Source: Gemmatimonadota bacterium (lineage in GTDB: Bacteria > Gemmatimonadota > Gemmatimonadetes > Palauibacterales > Palauibacteraceae). From it: a stretch of 64,000 bases of DNA. Position 1 is the first letter of the stretch, and each line of letters begins with the position of its first letter. The position numbers were made by a program, and so were the translations under genes. The notes beneath the pieces were generated by a model that had not been told where the DNA came from, did no database searches, and saw only the letters and a list, made by a program, of their open reading frames with translations. Below are positions 8,530 to 17,244 of this stretch, in pieces. The DNA is taken from the NCBI GenBank assembly GCA_022820995.1, contig JAJEEM010000058.1, positions 1 to 64,000 of the forward strand, in the 5' to 3' direction.

Positions 8530-10545
8530 ATGAGCAGAGCGCGCTCGACATCCCATGCGCCGCCGTTCACGTGCCGCCGCATCTCCGTCCTGCTCGCGCT
8601 CGGCATCGCCGTCGCGGGCTGCGCGGAAAGTGGTGGGAGCGCGGCCGGCGGCGCCGAGTGGAAGAACATCGCGGGCAACGACATGGGCCAGCGCTACTCG
8701 TCCCTCGACCAGATCGACGCCGAGAACTTCGAGAACCTCGAGGTCGCCTGGGTCTGGGACGGGTCGGACTACCCGGCCGTGAACGCGCGCGCCACGCCGA
8801 TCCATGTGGACGGGATGCTGATCTCCGTGGCGGGCGAGAAGCGCCACACGTATGCGATCGACGCCGGCACCGGAGAGAGGATCTGGGAGTACGTCGAGCC
8901 AGAGACCTTCCGCTGGGAGTACTCGATGCGGAAGAACCACGGGAAGGGCGTCGCGTACGGGGAGATCGACGGTCGCGCGGTCGTCTACATGGTGAGTCCC
9001 GCCTTCTTCCTGCACGCGCTGTGGGCCGACACCGGCGAGCACGTCGAGGGCTTCGGCGGGCCCGTCGGCGTCCCGGGCTTCCCGGAGTCGGGGGTCGTCG
9101 ACCTGCTCGCGGGGCTCGGGCACGAGTTCGACCCGTACTACGGCATCCCGCTCGAGACCGGCTACATCACGAGTTCGTCCCCCCCGATCGTCGTCAACGG
9201 CGTGATCGTCGTCGGGAACTCCGCGGAGCAGGGCTACAACCAGTCGCGGCGCGAGAACGTGCCGGGCGACATCCTCGGCTACGACGCCCGCACGGGCGAC
9301 TTCATGTGGAAGTTCAACGTCCTCCCCGGACCGGGCGAGTTCGGCCACGAGACGTGGGAGAACGACGCGTGGGAATGGACGGGCGACATCTCCTCGTGGG
9401 CGCCGCTCTCGGCGGATGAGGAGCGCGGCATCGTCTACGTCCCCACCAACGGAGCCACGATGGACTTCTGGGGCGGCTTCCGGCCGGGAGACAACCTGTT
9501 TTCCACGAGCCTGATCGCGCTCGATGTGCAGACGGGGGAACGGGTTTGGCACTATCAGCTCGTGCACCACGACATATGGAATTACGACACCCCGCAGATC
9601 CCCGTGCTCATGGATGTGACGGTGGATGGCGAGGAGGTTCCGGCGGTCGTGCAGGTCACGAAGCAGGCCTTCGCGTACACGTTCAACCGCGAGACGGGCG
9701 AGCCGATCTGGCCGATCGAGGAGCGGCCGGTGCCGGAGGGTCTCATGCCGGGCGAGACGCTCTCGCCGACGCAGCCGTTCCCGACGCGGCCGGCGCCGTA
9801 CGACATGCAGGGGCTGACGCACGACGACCTGATCGACTTCACGCCGGAACTGCGGGAAGCCGCGATCGAGGCGCTCGACGACTACGTGATCGGACCGCTG
9901 TTCACGCCGCCGCTGCACCGGGACAACGATCTCGGCAAGGTGGCGTCGATGTGGTGTCCGGGGGATGTGGGCGGGACGAACATCGACGGAACGCCGGCGG
10001 CGGATCCGGAGACGGGCATCCTCTACGTGACGTCGCAGAAGGGGTGCGGGTCGCGGATCATGGTGCCGGGGGAGGAGCGCGACGCGCGGGAACCGGCCCA
10101 GACGGGGACGACGATCACGAAGTTCGCGGTCGGCGGGTTCGCGGGGGTGCGGCGGGTGCAGGGGCTCCCGCTCTTCAAGCCCCCGTACAGCCGGATCACG
10201 GCGATCGACATGAACACGGGCGAGCACCTGTGGTGGATTCCGGTGGGAGACACGCCGAACAGCGTGCTCGAGCATGACGCGCTCCAGGGCATGGACATCC
10301 CGAACACGGGCACGGGGCGACAGGCCGCGCAGATCGTCACGAGCACCCTGCTCATGTACACGGGGGAGGGAAGCGATGGGACCTCCTACCTGTTCGCCGT
10401 GGACAAGGCGACGGGCGAGCGGCTCGGGCAGGTCGAGCTTCCGGCGCTGCCGCGGTACGGGATGATGACGTACATGCACGAGGGACGGCAGCACGTCGTG
10501 ATCCAGGCGCCCAACGCGCTGGTCGCGCTGCGCCTCGCCGACTGA
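8530..10545 (+). CDS. PQQ-type beta-propeller dehydrogenase, exported lipoprotein
   Basis: The product has 671 residues. A long basic N-terminus leads to a signal sequence with a lipobox (Val-Ala-Gly-Cys at about residues 33-36). The body is an eight-bladed quinoprotein propeller with repeated Ala-x-Asp-x-x-Thr-Gly-Glu-x-x-Trp motifs near residues 115, 256, 335 and 565, as in membrane or soluble PQQ-dependent glucose/alcohol dehydrogenases. There is no cytochrome c motif, so electrons would need a separate acceptor. Family members oxidise sugars or alcohols in the periplasm; the substrate is unknown here, and no PQQ biosynthesis genes are in the window. GAGG sits five bases before the ATG. 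It is followed by a double hairpin. Confidence 0.82.
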   Translation: MSRARSTSHAPPFTCRRISVLLALGIAVAGCAESGGSAAGGAEWKNIAGNDMGQRYSSLDQIDAENFENLEVAWVWDGSDYPAVNARATPIHVDGMLISVAGEKRHTYAIDAGTGERIWEYVEPETFRWEYSMRKNHGKGVAYGEIDGRAVVYMVSPAFFLHALWADTGEHVEGFGGPVGVPGFPESGVVDLLAGLGHEFDPYYGIPLETGYITSSSPPIVVNGVIVVGNSAEQGYNQSRRENVPGDILGYDARTGDFMWKFNVLPGPGEFGHETWENDAWEWTGDISSWAPLSADEERGIVYVPTNGATMDFWGGFRPGDNLFSTSLIALDVQTGERVWHYQLVHHDIWNYDTPQIPVLMDVTVDGEEVPAVVQVTKQAFAYTFNRETGEPIWPIEERPVPEGLMPGETLSPTQPFPTRPAPYDMQGLTHDDLIDFTPELREAAIEALDDYVIGPLFTPPLHRDNDLGKVASMWCPGDVGGTNIDGTPAADPETGILYVTSQKGCGSRIMVPGEERDAREPAQTGTTITKFAVGGFAGVRRVQGLPLFKPPYSRITAIDMNTGEHLWWIPVGDTPNSVLEHDALQGMDIPNTGTGRQAAQIVTSTLLMYTGEGSDGTSYLFAVDKATGERLGQVELPALPRYGMMTYMHEGRQHVVIQAPNALVALRLAD

Positions 10546-10547
10546 CC

Positions 10548-10588
10548 CCGGGCCTCCGGCGGCCCGGCTTGGCGCCGAGGGCGGCGCC
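10548..10588 (+). terminator. Tandem hairpins followed by T-run
   Basis: The first hairpin has 7-base arms at 10548-10554 and 10561-10567, the second 6-base arms (GGCGCC) at 10571-10576 and 10583-10588. They are followed within ten bases by ACATTTT. They lie right after the dehydrogenase stop codon, so this is a probable intrinsic terminator; the next gene starts 15 bases further on, which means its own promoter must lie in or before this hairpin region. Confidence 0.6.
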
Positions 10589-10603
10589 TCGCGACATTTT
10601 GGC

Positions 10604-12403
10604 ATGAGGATCCGCTTCGTAGCAGCCGCGGCAAAACCCCGCGTCAGCCCCGCTCGAACGCAGCGGGGCTCTCGCCCCGGGCTGCCATGGCTCGCGATGG
10701 CCTTCATCGCCCTGGCCTTCGCCTCGCCCGCCGCCGCCCAGCGGATCAACGGCTCGGTACGCGAGGCCGACGGCGGCCCCCTCATCTCGGGCGGCTTCGT
10801 CAGCCTTCTGGACGCGGTCGGCGAGGCCGTGCAGGCCGACTTCACCGCGGAGGACGGCCTGTTTTCGCTGCTGGCGCCCGGCCCCGGGCAGTATCGCATT
10901 CAAGTGCAGCGCATCGGATACGCGAACTGGATCACCGAACCCTACGACGTGGCGGCGGGGCAGACGCTGACGGTCACGGTCGAAGTCCCGCCGCGACCGG
11001 TGCGGCTCGTGGACCTGCGCGTCGAAGTCACCGCGGCCTGCCTCGACGATCCGAACGAGGGAGAAGCGCTCGCCACCGTCTGGGAAGAGGCTCGCAAGGC
11101 GCTCGAGACCGCGGTGTGGGCCGAAGACCGGGGCAAGGTGACGTTCACGCTCACGGAATACGAGCGCACGCTGGACCCCAGGTATCTCTCGCCGCTGGAG
11201 TCGGAGAGCCGCGTCCGCCGACATGTGCGCCTGCCGCCGTTTCGGAGCCTGCCGGCGCGCCGGCTGATGACGTCGGGCTACGCGCTCGTGGACCCGGATT
11301 CATCGGTCTTCTACGCGCCGGATGCGAACGTGCTGCTGTCTCCGGAGTTCAGGGACACGCACTGCTTCGGGCTCCGCCGCGACGAGGTGGATGACGAACC
11401 GATGCTCGGGGTCACGTTCCGCCCGAGGGACGACCGGGGTCTCATCGATATCGAGGGCACGCTCTGGCTCGACGAGGAGAGCGCGGAACTTCGCCGCGTG
11501 CAGATCCGGTACCGCAACGTCCCGCTGCCGGAGGGTGCGCGGCGTCAACTCGTCGGCGCGGACCTCACCTTCGACCGCCTGCCGGATGGCCCCTTCTACG
11601 TCCGCGACTGGTGGCTGCGTTTCCCGATCGGGGGCTACTCCCGGCGCATCGGGACCGCGGGCCTCTCGTCTCGCCCTCGGGCCGTGCTCGTGGCGTATCG
11701 GCAGACCGGCGGAACCGTGTCCGACGCGTTCGTGGGCGGCGTCCCGTTCGAGGTGGGAGAAGGCGTGGTGGCGGGCGTCCTGCGAGACAGCGTGAGCGGC
11801 GAGCCGCTCGGCGGGGCGGATGTCGTGCTTCGGAACTGGGATGACGCCGCGGCGTTCGTACCCCGGCCCAATGCGGCGGACGCCCCGTTCAGCGCCGTCA
11901 CGGACCAGGCCGGCCGGTTCCAGGTGGGCGGGTTGCCGGACGGCGCATACGCGCTGGGCGTGGACCATCCGCGCCTGCGTGCCGCCGGCTTCCGGATGAA
12001 CGAGACCCGCGTCCTGGTGGACGACCGAATCAGCGAGCCCCTGGAGCTGTGGACGCCCTCGGCCGACGCCCTCTTCCAGCGCGTGTGTCCCCGTTCGTCC
12101 CCCCGGGGGAGTACGGGCGCCGTGGTCGGGTTCGCGCGCGATGCCGACACGGGACTCCCGGTCCCGGACATCGAGGTCGAGGTCGTGTGGCGGGTGCGCC
12201 GGCTTCAGAGCACGGCGCGGGCCGCCATCGTGTCCGAGCGATCGGAATACGCCGGCGGGGCGTCCGACGAGCGGGGCCGATTCGCGATCTGCGGCGTCCC
12301 GCTCGGCGAGCCGGTCGTCCTGCGGCTGCGGGGCGTCGACGAGGGCGTGGAACTCGAACTCGTGACGCGCCTCGCGTGGCGCGACGCGTTCGTCGAACGC
12401 TAG
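10604..12403 (+). CDS. Exported protein with several carboxypeptidase-regulatory-like domains
   Basis: The product has 599 residues with an unusually long (about 45-residue) N-terminal leader ending Ala-Ala-Ala-Gln. Residues about 47-130 form a carboxypeptidase-regulatory-like (transthyretin-fold) domain with the typical Gly-x-Val-x-Asp/Glu...Pro-Gly-x-Tyr pattern. A middle region (about 140-380) has no confident family. Two more such domains follow at about 385-480 and 500-595. The fold is common as the N-terminal plug extension of TonB receptors, but no beta-barrel follows. Such barrel-less forms are frequent in Gemmatimonadota and are presumably anchored to or secreted at the surface. Function unknown; possibly glycan or peptide binding. 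Confidence 0.7.
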   Translation: MRIRFVAAAAKPRVSPARTQRGSRPGLPWLAMAFIALAFASPAAAQRINGSVREADGGPLISGGFVSLLDAVGEAVQADFTAEDGLFSLLAPGPGQYRIQVQRIGYANWITEPYDVAAGQTLTVTVEVPPRPVRLVDLRVEVTAACLDDPNEGEALATVWEEARKALETAVWAEDRGKVTFTLTEYERTLDPRYLSPLESESRVRRHVRLPPFRSLPARRLMTSGYALVDPDSSVFYAPDANVLLSPEFRDTHCFGLRRDEVDDEPMLGVTFRPRDDRGLIDIEGTLWLDEESAELRRVQIRYRNVPLPEGARRQLVGADLTFDRLPDGPFYVRDWWLRFPIGGYSRRIGTAGLSSRPRAVLVAYRQTGGTVSDAFVGGVPFEVGEGVVAGVLRDSVSGEPLGGADVVLRNWDDAAAFVPRPNAADAPFSAVTDQAGRFQVGGLPDGAYALGVDHPRLRAAGFRMNETRVLVDDRISEPLELWTPSADALFQRVCPRSSPRGSTGAVVGFARDADTGLPVPDIEVEVVWRVRRLQSTARAAIVSERSEYAGGASDERGRFAICGVPLGEPVVLRLRGVDEGVELELVTRLAWRDAFVER

Positions 12404-12407
12404 CCGT

Positions 12408-12423
12408 CCGCCGCTCCCGGCGG
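12408..12423. terminator. Short bidirectional hairpin between convergent genes
   Basis: CCGCCG (12408-12413) and CGGCGG (12418-12423) can pair around a 4-base loop in the 37-base gap between two convergent stop codons. There is no T-run, so this is a weak call. Confidence 0.3.
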
Positions 12424-12440
12424 TCCCGCGGCTCCGGCGG

Positions 12441-13745
12441 TCAGTCGGTGGACGGGCGGCGCGACTTCAGGTAGTCGAGGAGCAGGTTCGACATCGCGCG
12501 CATGCCGATCGAAATCGAGGCGTCGTCGGCCCGGAAGTCCGGCGTGTGGTGGCCCCCCGAGCCCAGCTCCGGGTTCACGGAACCCAGCCGGTAGAAGAAG
12601 CCCGGCACCTCGTTCGCGAAGTAGGCGAAGTCCTCCCCGCCCATCGTGGGATCGATGACGTGCACGTTCTCCTCACCGACGATCTTCGCGAGCGTCGGCG
12701 CCATCCGGGCGGTGAGGTCGCGGTCGTTGATCGTCGCCGGGGTGCCGCGGTCGTAGTCGAGCACGTAGCTGCCGCCGCCGGCCGTCGTGATGCCGTCGAG
12801 GATCTCGTCCATGCGCCGCTCGACGGCGTCCCGCACGTCGGGGTTGTACGTCCGGACCGTTCCCTCGAGCCACATCTCCATCGGGATGATGTTGAAGCGC
12901 TCGCCGCCCCGCATGACGCCGACCGTGATGACGCTGGGTTCAAGCGGCGAGAGGTTGCGCGAGCGGATGGTCTGGAACGCGGTGACGGCCTGAGAGGCCA
13001 TGACGACCGGGTCGATGCTCGTGTGCGGCTGTGCGCCGTGCGCCTGCTGACCGATGATCCGGATCTTGAAGTGGTCGACGGCCGCCAGGGCCGGGCCCGG
13101 CGTGTAGCCGAGCGTCCCGACGTCCATCTCGGAGAACGTGTGGAGTCCGAAAATGGCGGAGGGGACGACACCCTCCAGCGCGCCTTCGCGGACCATGAGA
13201 TCCGCGCCGCCCTCCTCGCCCGGGGGCGGCCCTTCCTCGGCCGGCTGGAAGATGAACTTGATCGTGCCCGGGATCTGGTCGCGCATCGAGGCGAGGACCG
13301 AAGCGACGCCGAGTTGCACGGCGGTATGCACGTCGTGGCCGCACGCGTGCATCACGCCGACTTCCTGGCCGCCGTACTCGGTGCGGACCGTGGAGGCGAA
13401 GGAATACCCCGTGTCCTCGGTGACGGGGAGCGCGTCCATGTCCGCCCGCACCGCGACGACATCTCCGGGCAGGCCGCCCTTGAGAATCCCGATCACGCCG
13501 GTGTGCGCGACGCCTTCGGTGACTTCGTCGAAACCCAGTTCCCGCAGGTGCGCCGCCACCATCGCGGCGGTCTCGAACTCCCGGTTGCCGAGTTCGGGGA
13601 ACTGGTGGATCCGGTGCCGCATGTCGACGATCCGGTCGATCACGCGGTCGACCGCCGCATCCACGGCGGGATCCTGCCCCGCCAGCGGCGCGACGAGCGT
13701 TCCGGCGAAGAGCGAGACTGTCCCGAGGATTCGATGTGTGCGCAT
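12441..13745 (-). CDS. M20-family amidohydrolase (hippurate/N-acyl-amino-acid hydrolase type), exported
   Basis: The ATG at 13745 begins a signal peptide ending in Ala-Gly-Gln; the open frame runs further upstream but that part is low-quality and spans the divergent promoter. The 434-residue product has the dinuclear metal motifs of the M20D branch: His-Ala-Cys-Gly-His-Asp-Val-His at about 120-127, Gln-Pro-Ala-Glu-Glu-Gly at about 155 and Met-Gly-Gly-Glu-Asp-Phe near 380. Family members remove acyl groups from amino acids or cleave aminoacyl amides. Export makes it likely to act on extracellular conjugates or peptides. It points away from the cadI-like gene, with 226 bases between the starts. 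Confidence 0.85.
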   Translation of the reverse strand: MRTHRILGTVSLFAGTLVAPLAGQDPAVDAAVDRVIDRIVDMRHRIHQFPELGNREFETAAMVAAHLRELGFDEVTEGVAHTGVIGILKGGLPGDVVAVRADMDALPVTEDTGYSFASTVRTEYGGQEVGVMHACGHDVHTAVQLGVASVLASMRDQIPGTIKFIFQPAEEGPPPGEEGGADLMVREGALEGVVPSAIFGLHTFSEMDVGTLGYTPGPALAAVDHFKIRIIGQQAHGAQPHTSIDPVVMASQAVTAFQTIRSRNLSPLEPSVITVGVMRGGERFNIIPMEMWLEGTVRTYNPDVRDAVERRMDEILDGITTAGGGSYVLDYDRGTPATINDRDLTARMAPTLAKIVGEENVHVIDPTMGGEDFAYFANEVPGFFYRLGSVNPELGSGGHHTPDFRADDASISIGMRAMSNLLLDYLKSRRPSTD

Positions 13746-13939
13746 TTTCCAGTCCTGTTCCGTTCGGCTGTTGGATTCACGCGACCGGGTCCCGCGACCG
13801 GGACCGGGGCCGGAGAGAACGTTGTGTGTGGCCGCCGGTGTCGGCAACGGGGCAGGTTGTCCCCTTCGGTTGCGTCCTTTCCGTGCCTCGTTCGTCTCAG
13901 GGAGTGGAGGAAGAGGAAAGGATCCGACAAACAAGGACG

Positions 13940-13956
13940 GGCAGCCACGGGCTGCC
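13940..13956 (+). promoter_or_regulatory. Hairpin/inverted repeat in the leader of the cadI-like gene
   Basis: GGCAGCC and GGCTGCC (7-base arms, 3-base loop) lie 16 bases before the ATG and directly before the GGGGAGG ribosome site. It could be an operator or a leader hairpin that affects translation. No known metal-regulator consensus was recognised. Upstream at 13781-13801 there is also a short direct repeat of CGCGACCGGG. Confidence 0.35.
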
Positions 13957-13971
13957 GGGGAGGTTTCCGAC

Positions 13972-14403
13972 ATGCGACTGCAACTCGCCCTCAACGTGCG
14001 GGACATCGACGAGGCGGTGGACTATTACGGCAAGCTCTTCGGCGCGGAGCCGCACAAGCGTCGCCCGGGCTACGCCAACTTCGCGATCGACGAGCCGCCT
14101 CTGAAGCTCGTTCTGTTCGAGAATCCGGACGCGGCGGAACGCGTGAACCACCTGGGCGTGGAGGTGTTCGAAGGTGCGCGGGTCCGCGAGGCCGGGCAGC
14201 GGATGGAGGCCGCCGGGATCCTCACCAGGGTGGAGGAAGAGACGGTGTGCTGTCACGCGACCCAGACGAAGGTCTGGTCGGACGAACCGCAGGGTCTGCG
14301 CTGGGAGTGGTACCAGGTCACGGATGATACGCCGGACGGCGAGGCGCTGATCGCGCCATCGGCGACCGCGTGTACCGACGAACCCGAGACCTGCTGTGCC
14401 TGA
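13972..14403 (+). CDS. cadI: ArsI/CadI-family metal-resistance glyoxalase-fold protein
   Basis: This 143-residue protein of the vicinal-oxygen-chelate fold has the family hallmarks: an N-terminal Ala-Leu-Asn-Val strand, Asn-His-Leu-Gly-Val-Glu in the middle, the vicinal Cys-Cys pair at about 92-93 followed by Lys after seven residues, and a terminal Cys-Cys. ArsI members are C-As lyases with an N-terminal His ligand. Here that position is Gln (Leu-Gln-Leu-Ala-Leu-Asn-Val), the form seen in cadmium-induced CadI proteins, so lyase activity is uncertain. The gene overlaps the sigma factor gene by eight bases, suggesting joint control of a metal or metalloid response. Confidence 0.85.
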   Translation: MRLQLALNVRDIDEAVDYYGKLFGAEPHKRRPGYANFAIDEPPLKLVLFENPDAAERVNHLGVEVFEGARVREAGQRMEAAGILTRVEEETVCCHATQTKVWSDEPQGLRWEWYQVTDDTPDGEALIAPSATACTDEPETCCA

Positions 14404-15031
14404 TCGCACGACCCGGGCCCTGCCGGCATGGTCCGAGTTTCAGCGGCGCATGCGGCGCTACGTGGGCGGTCGCGTCGATCCGGCGTGGGCCGATGACGTG
14501 ACCGGCGACATCTTCCTGCGGCTGCTGCAACGCCGGGAGAGTCTCGCGCAGGCGCGGGATCCGCTCGCGTGGACCTACCGGGTCGCGTCGAACGTGATCG
14601 CCGATCACCACCGGCGCCGGTCCGTCGAACGGCGGACCCTCGAACGGCTGGGCGCCGAGACCGCAGCGCCGGATTCGGACCCGGGCGCGCGCGACCATGA
14701 AGCGGTGAGGACGGATCTGGAGGCGTGCCTGCTTCCGTTCGCGCGGGAGTTGCCGCCGAAGTACGCCGAGGCCCTTCTGCTCACCTACTTCCGGGGGATC
14801 AGCCAGGTGGAGGCGGCGCAGCGGCTCGGGCTGAGCGTCTCCGGCATGAAATCGCGGGTGCAGCGGGCGCGCGCGATGCTGAAACGGCAGCTCATGGACT
14901 GCTGCGATTTCGAGTTGGACCGGCGCGGCGGGGTGATCGACATGCGGCGCCGCGAAGCGGCCCACTGCGGGAACACGGCCGGCGGGCACGCGGCCGGCGG
15001 TCGCGCGACTGGAGGGAGCACCGCCGGGTGA
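14396..15031 (+). CDS. SigZ-like ECF sigma factor with C-terminal Cys-Cys tail
   Basis: The start is GTG at 14396, inside the end of the cadI-like gene; length is 211 residues. Region 2 (about 15-75) contains the Asp-Asp-Val...Asp-Ile-Phe-Leu-Arg core and an Ala-Trp-Thr-Tyr-Arg-Val-Ala-x-Asn segment. Region 4 (about 115-165) is a clear helix-turn-helix. After it comes Cys-Cys-Asp-Phe-Glu-Leu-Asp-Arg-Arg-Gly, a tail typical of the SigZ subgroup, then a Gly/His-rich end. SigZ-type factors are often linked to arsenic or metal genes; the paired Cys could sense metal or thiol stress directly. No anti-sigma gene follows. The stop overlaps the GTG of the next gene. Confidence 0.85.
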   Translation: MPDRTTRALPAWSEFQRRMRRYVGGRVDPAWADDVTGDIFLRLLQRRESLAQARDPLAWTYRVASNVIADHHRRRSVERRTLERLGAETAAPDSDPGARDHEAVRTDLEACLLPFARELPPKYAEALLLTYFRGISQVEAAQRLGLSVSGMKSRVQRARAMLKRQLMDCCDFELDRRGGVIDMRRREAAHCGNTAGGHAAGGRATGGSTAG

Positions 15032-16296
15032 GGGTCGCGATCATCGGCGGCGGCGTCATCGGACTGTGCGTCGCCCACTACCTGGAGCGCGGCGGAGCCG
15101 ACGTCGTTCTCATCGAGCGCGACCTCGTGGGCGGCGGATGCTCGAAGGGCAACGGCGGCTGGGTGTGCCCATCGATCTCCCGGCCGCTGCCCGCGCCGGG
15201 CCTCACGCTGACCTCGCTGCGCTGGATGCTCCGCGCCGACAGCCCCCTCTACATCAAGCCGTCGGCCATGCCCCGGCTCATGGGCTGGCTGTGGGCCTTC
15301 CGCGGGTACTGCAACGCGGAGAGCTACGCGGCGGGCGTGGCGGCGCTCGCGGCGCTGAACGCCGCCACGGACCGGCTGTACCGCGGACTCGCCGAAGACG
15401 GCATCGAGTTCGAGCGCGCGTCGACGGGGACGATCCTGGCCTACGACGACGAGGGCGAACTCCGGCAGACCGCGGCGCTGCTGGCGCGATTGGGCGAGGA
15501 GCGGGTCGGACCCGTGGAGGAACTCGACCGCGAGGCCCTCGCGGAGGCGGAGCCGGATCTGCGGGGCGGTCTCATCGGCCTGCGGATGCGTGGGGACACG
15601 CATGTGCGCCCCGAGTCGCTGTGCGCCGGGCTTGCCGCGAGCCTGGAGGCACGCGGCGTCGAAATCAGGACCGGAACGAGGGTCGTCGGCTTCACGCCCG
15701 AAGCCGGCCGCGTCCGGCTGGCGCGCACCGCGACCGCCGGAACCGGCGCCGCGGCCAACGGGGAACCGGCGGGACTGGGCGCGGATGTCTTCGTGCTCGC
15801 CGCGGGGGCGGAGACGGCCGCCCTCGCGGCGACCCTGGGGCGGAAGCTCCCCGTGCAGGCCGGGAAGGGCTACAGCATCACCGTCGGGGACGCGCGGGTC
15901 CGGCTCTCCCAGCCCCTGCACGTGACTCCGGCGAGGATCGGCTTCACGCCGTTTCGCGGGGCGGTGCGCGTGATCGGAACGATGGAGTTCTCCGGCATCA
16001 ACCGGCGTCTGGACCCGCGCCGGATCGCGATCCTCGAGCGCGCCGCGCGCCGCTACCTGCCCGGCGCGCTCGACGGTTCCGAGCGCGTCGACTGGGTCGG
16101 CATGCGGCCCGTGACGCCGGACGGCCTTCCCGCGGTCGGTCGATTGCCCGGCCTCTCGAACGTGTACGTGGCCACGGGACACCAGATGCTCGGCGTCACG
16201 CTCGCCCCCTCGACCGGCCACGCGCTCGCGCAACTCCTGCTGGAGGGCCGGCCGGAGATCGACCTCGCGCCCTTCGACCCCGCGCGCTTCACCTGA
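15028..16296 (+). CDS. FAD-dependent D-amino-acid dehydrogenase/glycine oxidase-like enzyme
   Basis: GTG at 15028 overlaps the sigma-factor stop (GTGA), and the product begins directly with the Rossmann strand, Gly-Gly-Gly-Val-Ile-Gly, followed at about 30 by an acidic residue that binds the FAD ribose. The 422 residues fit the DAO family (DadA, glycine oxidase). The C-terminal signature Pro-Asp-Gly-Leu-Pro-Ala-Val-Gly and the Gly-His-Gln-Met-Leu-Gly segment that closes the flavin site are present. Likely reaction: oxidative deamination of D-amino acids or small amines in the cytoplasm. The window also encodes a D-aminoacylase, so D-amino-acid use is plausible. Why it sits in a sigma-factor operon is unclear. 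Confidence 0.85.
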   Translation: MRVAIIGGGVIGLCVAHYLERGGADVVLIERDLVGGGCSKGNGGWVCPSISRPLPAPGLTLTSLRWMLRADSPLYIKPSAMPRLMGWLWAFRGYCNAESYAAGVAALAALNAATDRLYRGLAEDGIEFERASTGTILAYDDEGELRQTAALLARLGEERVGPVEELDREALAEAEPDLRGGLIGLRMRGDTHVRPESLCAGLAASLEARGVEIRTGTRVVGFTPEAGRVRLARTATAGTGAAANGEPAGLGADVFVLAAGAETAALAATLGRKLPVQAGKGYSITVGDARVRLSQPLHVTPARIGFTPFRGAVRVIGTMEFSGINRRLDPRRIAILERAARRYLPGALDGSERVDWVGMRPVTPDGLPAVGRLPGLSNVYVATGHQMLGVTLAPSTGHALAQLLLEGRPEIDLAPFDPARFT

Positions 16297-16408
16297 CATC
16301 GCGAGCCGGAGCCGGGCGCGTCCGCCGCGATCCGCGATCCGGGTTGACCGTTCGCGGCGCTCCACGGACACTGTGGGCACCCGAATTCCCCGTACCGAGG
16401 CCGGCCGA

Positions 16409-17092
16409 GTGAACAAATTCGACGAGTTGCGCGCACACCTGCGAGCGATCCGCACGCTCACGAGGGGCGTGACGCACGGCCTGCCGATCCTCGAGGCGTC
16501 GGACGATCCATACGCGCTGTTCGGCCGCTGGTTCGAGGATGCCGAGGCCTCCGGGCTGCTCCTGCCCGAGTCGATGGCGCTCGCCACGGCGACGCCGGAG
16601 GGGCGTCCGTCCGCGCGGATGGTCCTGCTCAAGGGCATCGCGCCCGACGGCCTCCGGTTCTTCACCAACTACGGCAGCCGGAAAGCCGAGGAACTGGACG
16701 ACAATCCTCACGCCGCGCTCTGCTTCCACTGGTCGGTGCTCGAGCGGCAGGTACGCGTCGAGGGCCGCGTCGAGCGCCTCTCGGCGGAAGACTCGGCGAC
16801 GTACTTCGCGACACGCGATCGCGGAAGCCGGATCGGCGCGTGGGCGTCGGCGCAGAGCCGGCCGATCGCCGACCGCGCGGCGCTCGAAGCCCAGGTGGAG
16901 GAGACCGAGTCCCGTTTCGAAGGGGAGGACGTGCCGCTCCCCGACTTCTGGGGCGGTTACCTCCTCGTTCCGGACCGCTTCGAGTTCTGGCAGGGCCGCG
17001 CGAACCGACTGCACGACCGCCTCGAATACACGCCGCGCGACGGAAGCTGCGAAGCCGGTGGGGACTGGAGGGTCACTCGCCTCCAGCCGTAA
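16409..17092 (+). CDS. pdxH: Pyridoxamine/pyridoxine 5'-phosphate oxidase
   Basis: GTG at 16409 is chosen because GAGG lies eight bases before it and the product then has 227 residues, close to the usual 215-220; an upstream GTG at 16373 is possible. The FMN-binding split-barrel is evident: Arg-x-Val-Leu-Leu-Lys-Gly at about 70, Phe-Phe-Thr-Asn-Tyr-x-Ser-x-Lys at about 88, Gln-Ser-Arg-Pro-Ile near 150, and the C-terminal Gly-Arg-x-x-Arg-Leu-His-Asp-Arg substrate motif. It makes the coenzyme pyridoxal phosphate. The gap from the oxidoreductase gene is 112 bases, so it may have its own promoter. Confidence 0.93.
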   Translation: MNKFDELRAHLRAIRTLTRGVTHGLPILEASDDPYALFGRWFEDAEASGLLLPESMALATATPEGRPSARMVLLKGIAPDGLRFFTNYGSRKAEELDDNPHAALCFHWSVLERQVRVEGRVERLSAEDSATYFATRDRGSRIGAWASAQSRPIADRAALEAQVEETESRFEGEDVPLPDFWGGYLLVPDRFEFWQGRANRLHDRLEYTPRDGSCEAGGDWRVTRLQP

Positions 17093-17244
17093 GCGCGGCG
17101 CCGTTTCCCGCTCTGCGGTCAGGCACCGCCGGCTTCGGCCATCTCAGTCATTCCACCCCTCCCCAAAAGCAATTCTGTTACACCGGAACGCTGCCGTTGC
17201 GTCAACGCGGTGTCAACGACAAGGGGGGCGTCACGGGCTCCGGG

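Noticed and set aside
8434-10899. Open frame of about 820 codons opposite the PQQ-type dehydrogenase
   Set aside because: Low-complexity Arg/Pro/Val composition and no ribosome site; the other strand has a clear quinoprotein domain.
17093-17244. Gap between pdxH and the NSS symporter gene examined for a small RNA or terminator
   Set aside because: Only weak pairings (such as ACACCG...CGGTGT) and no T-run; nothing convincing.
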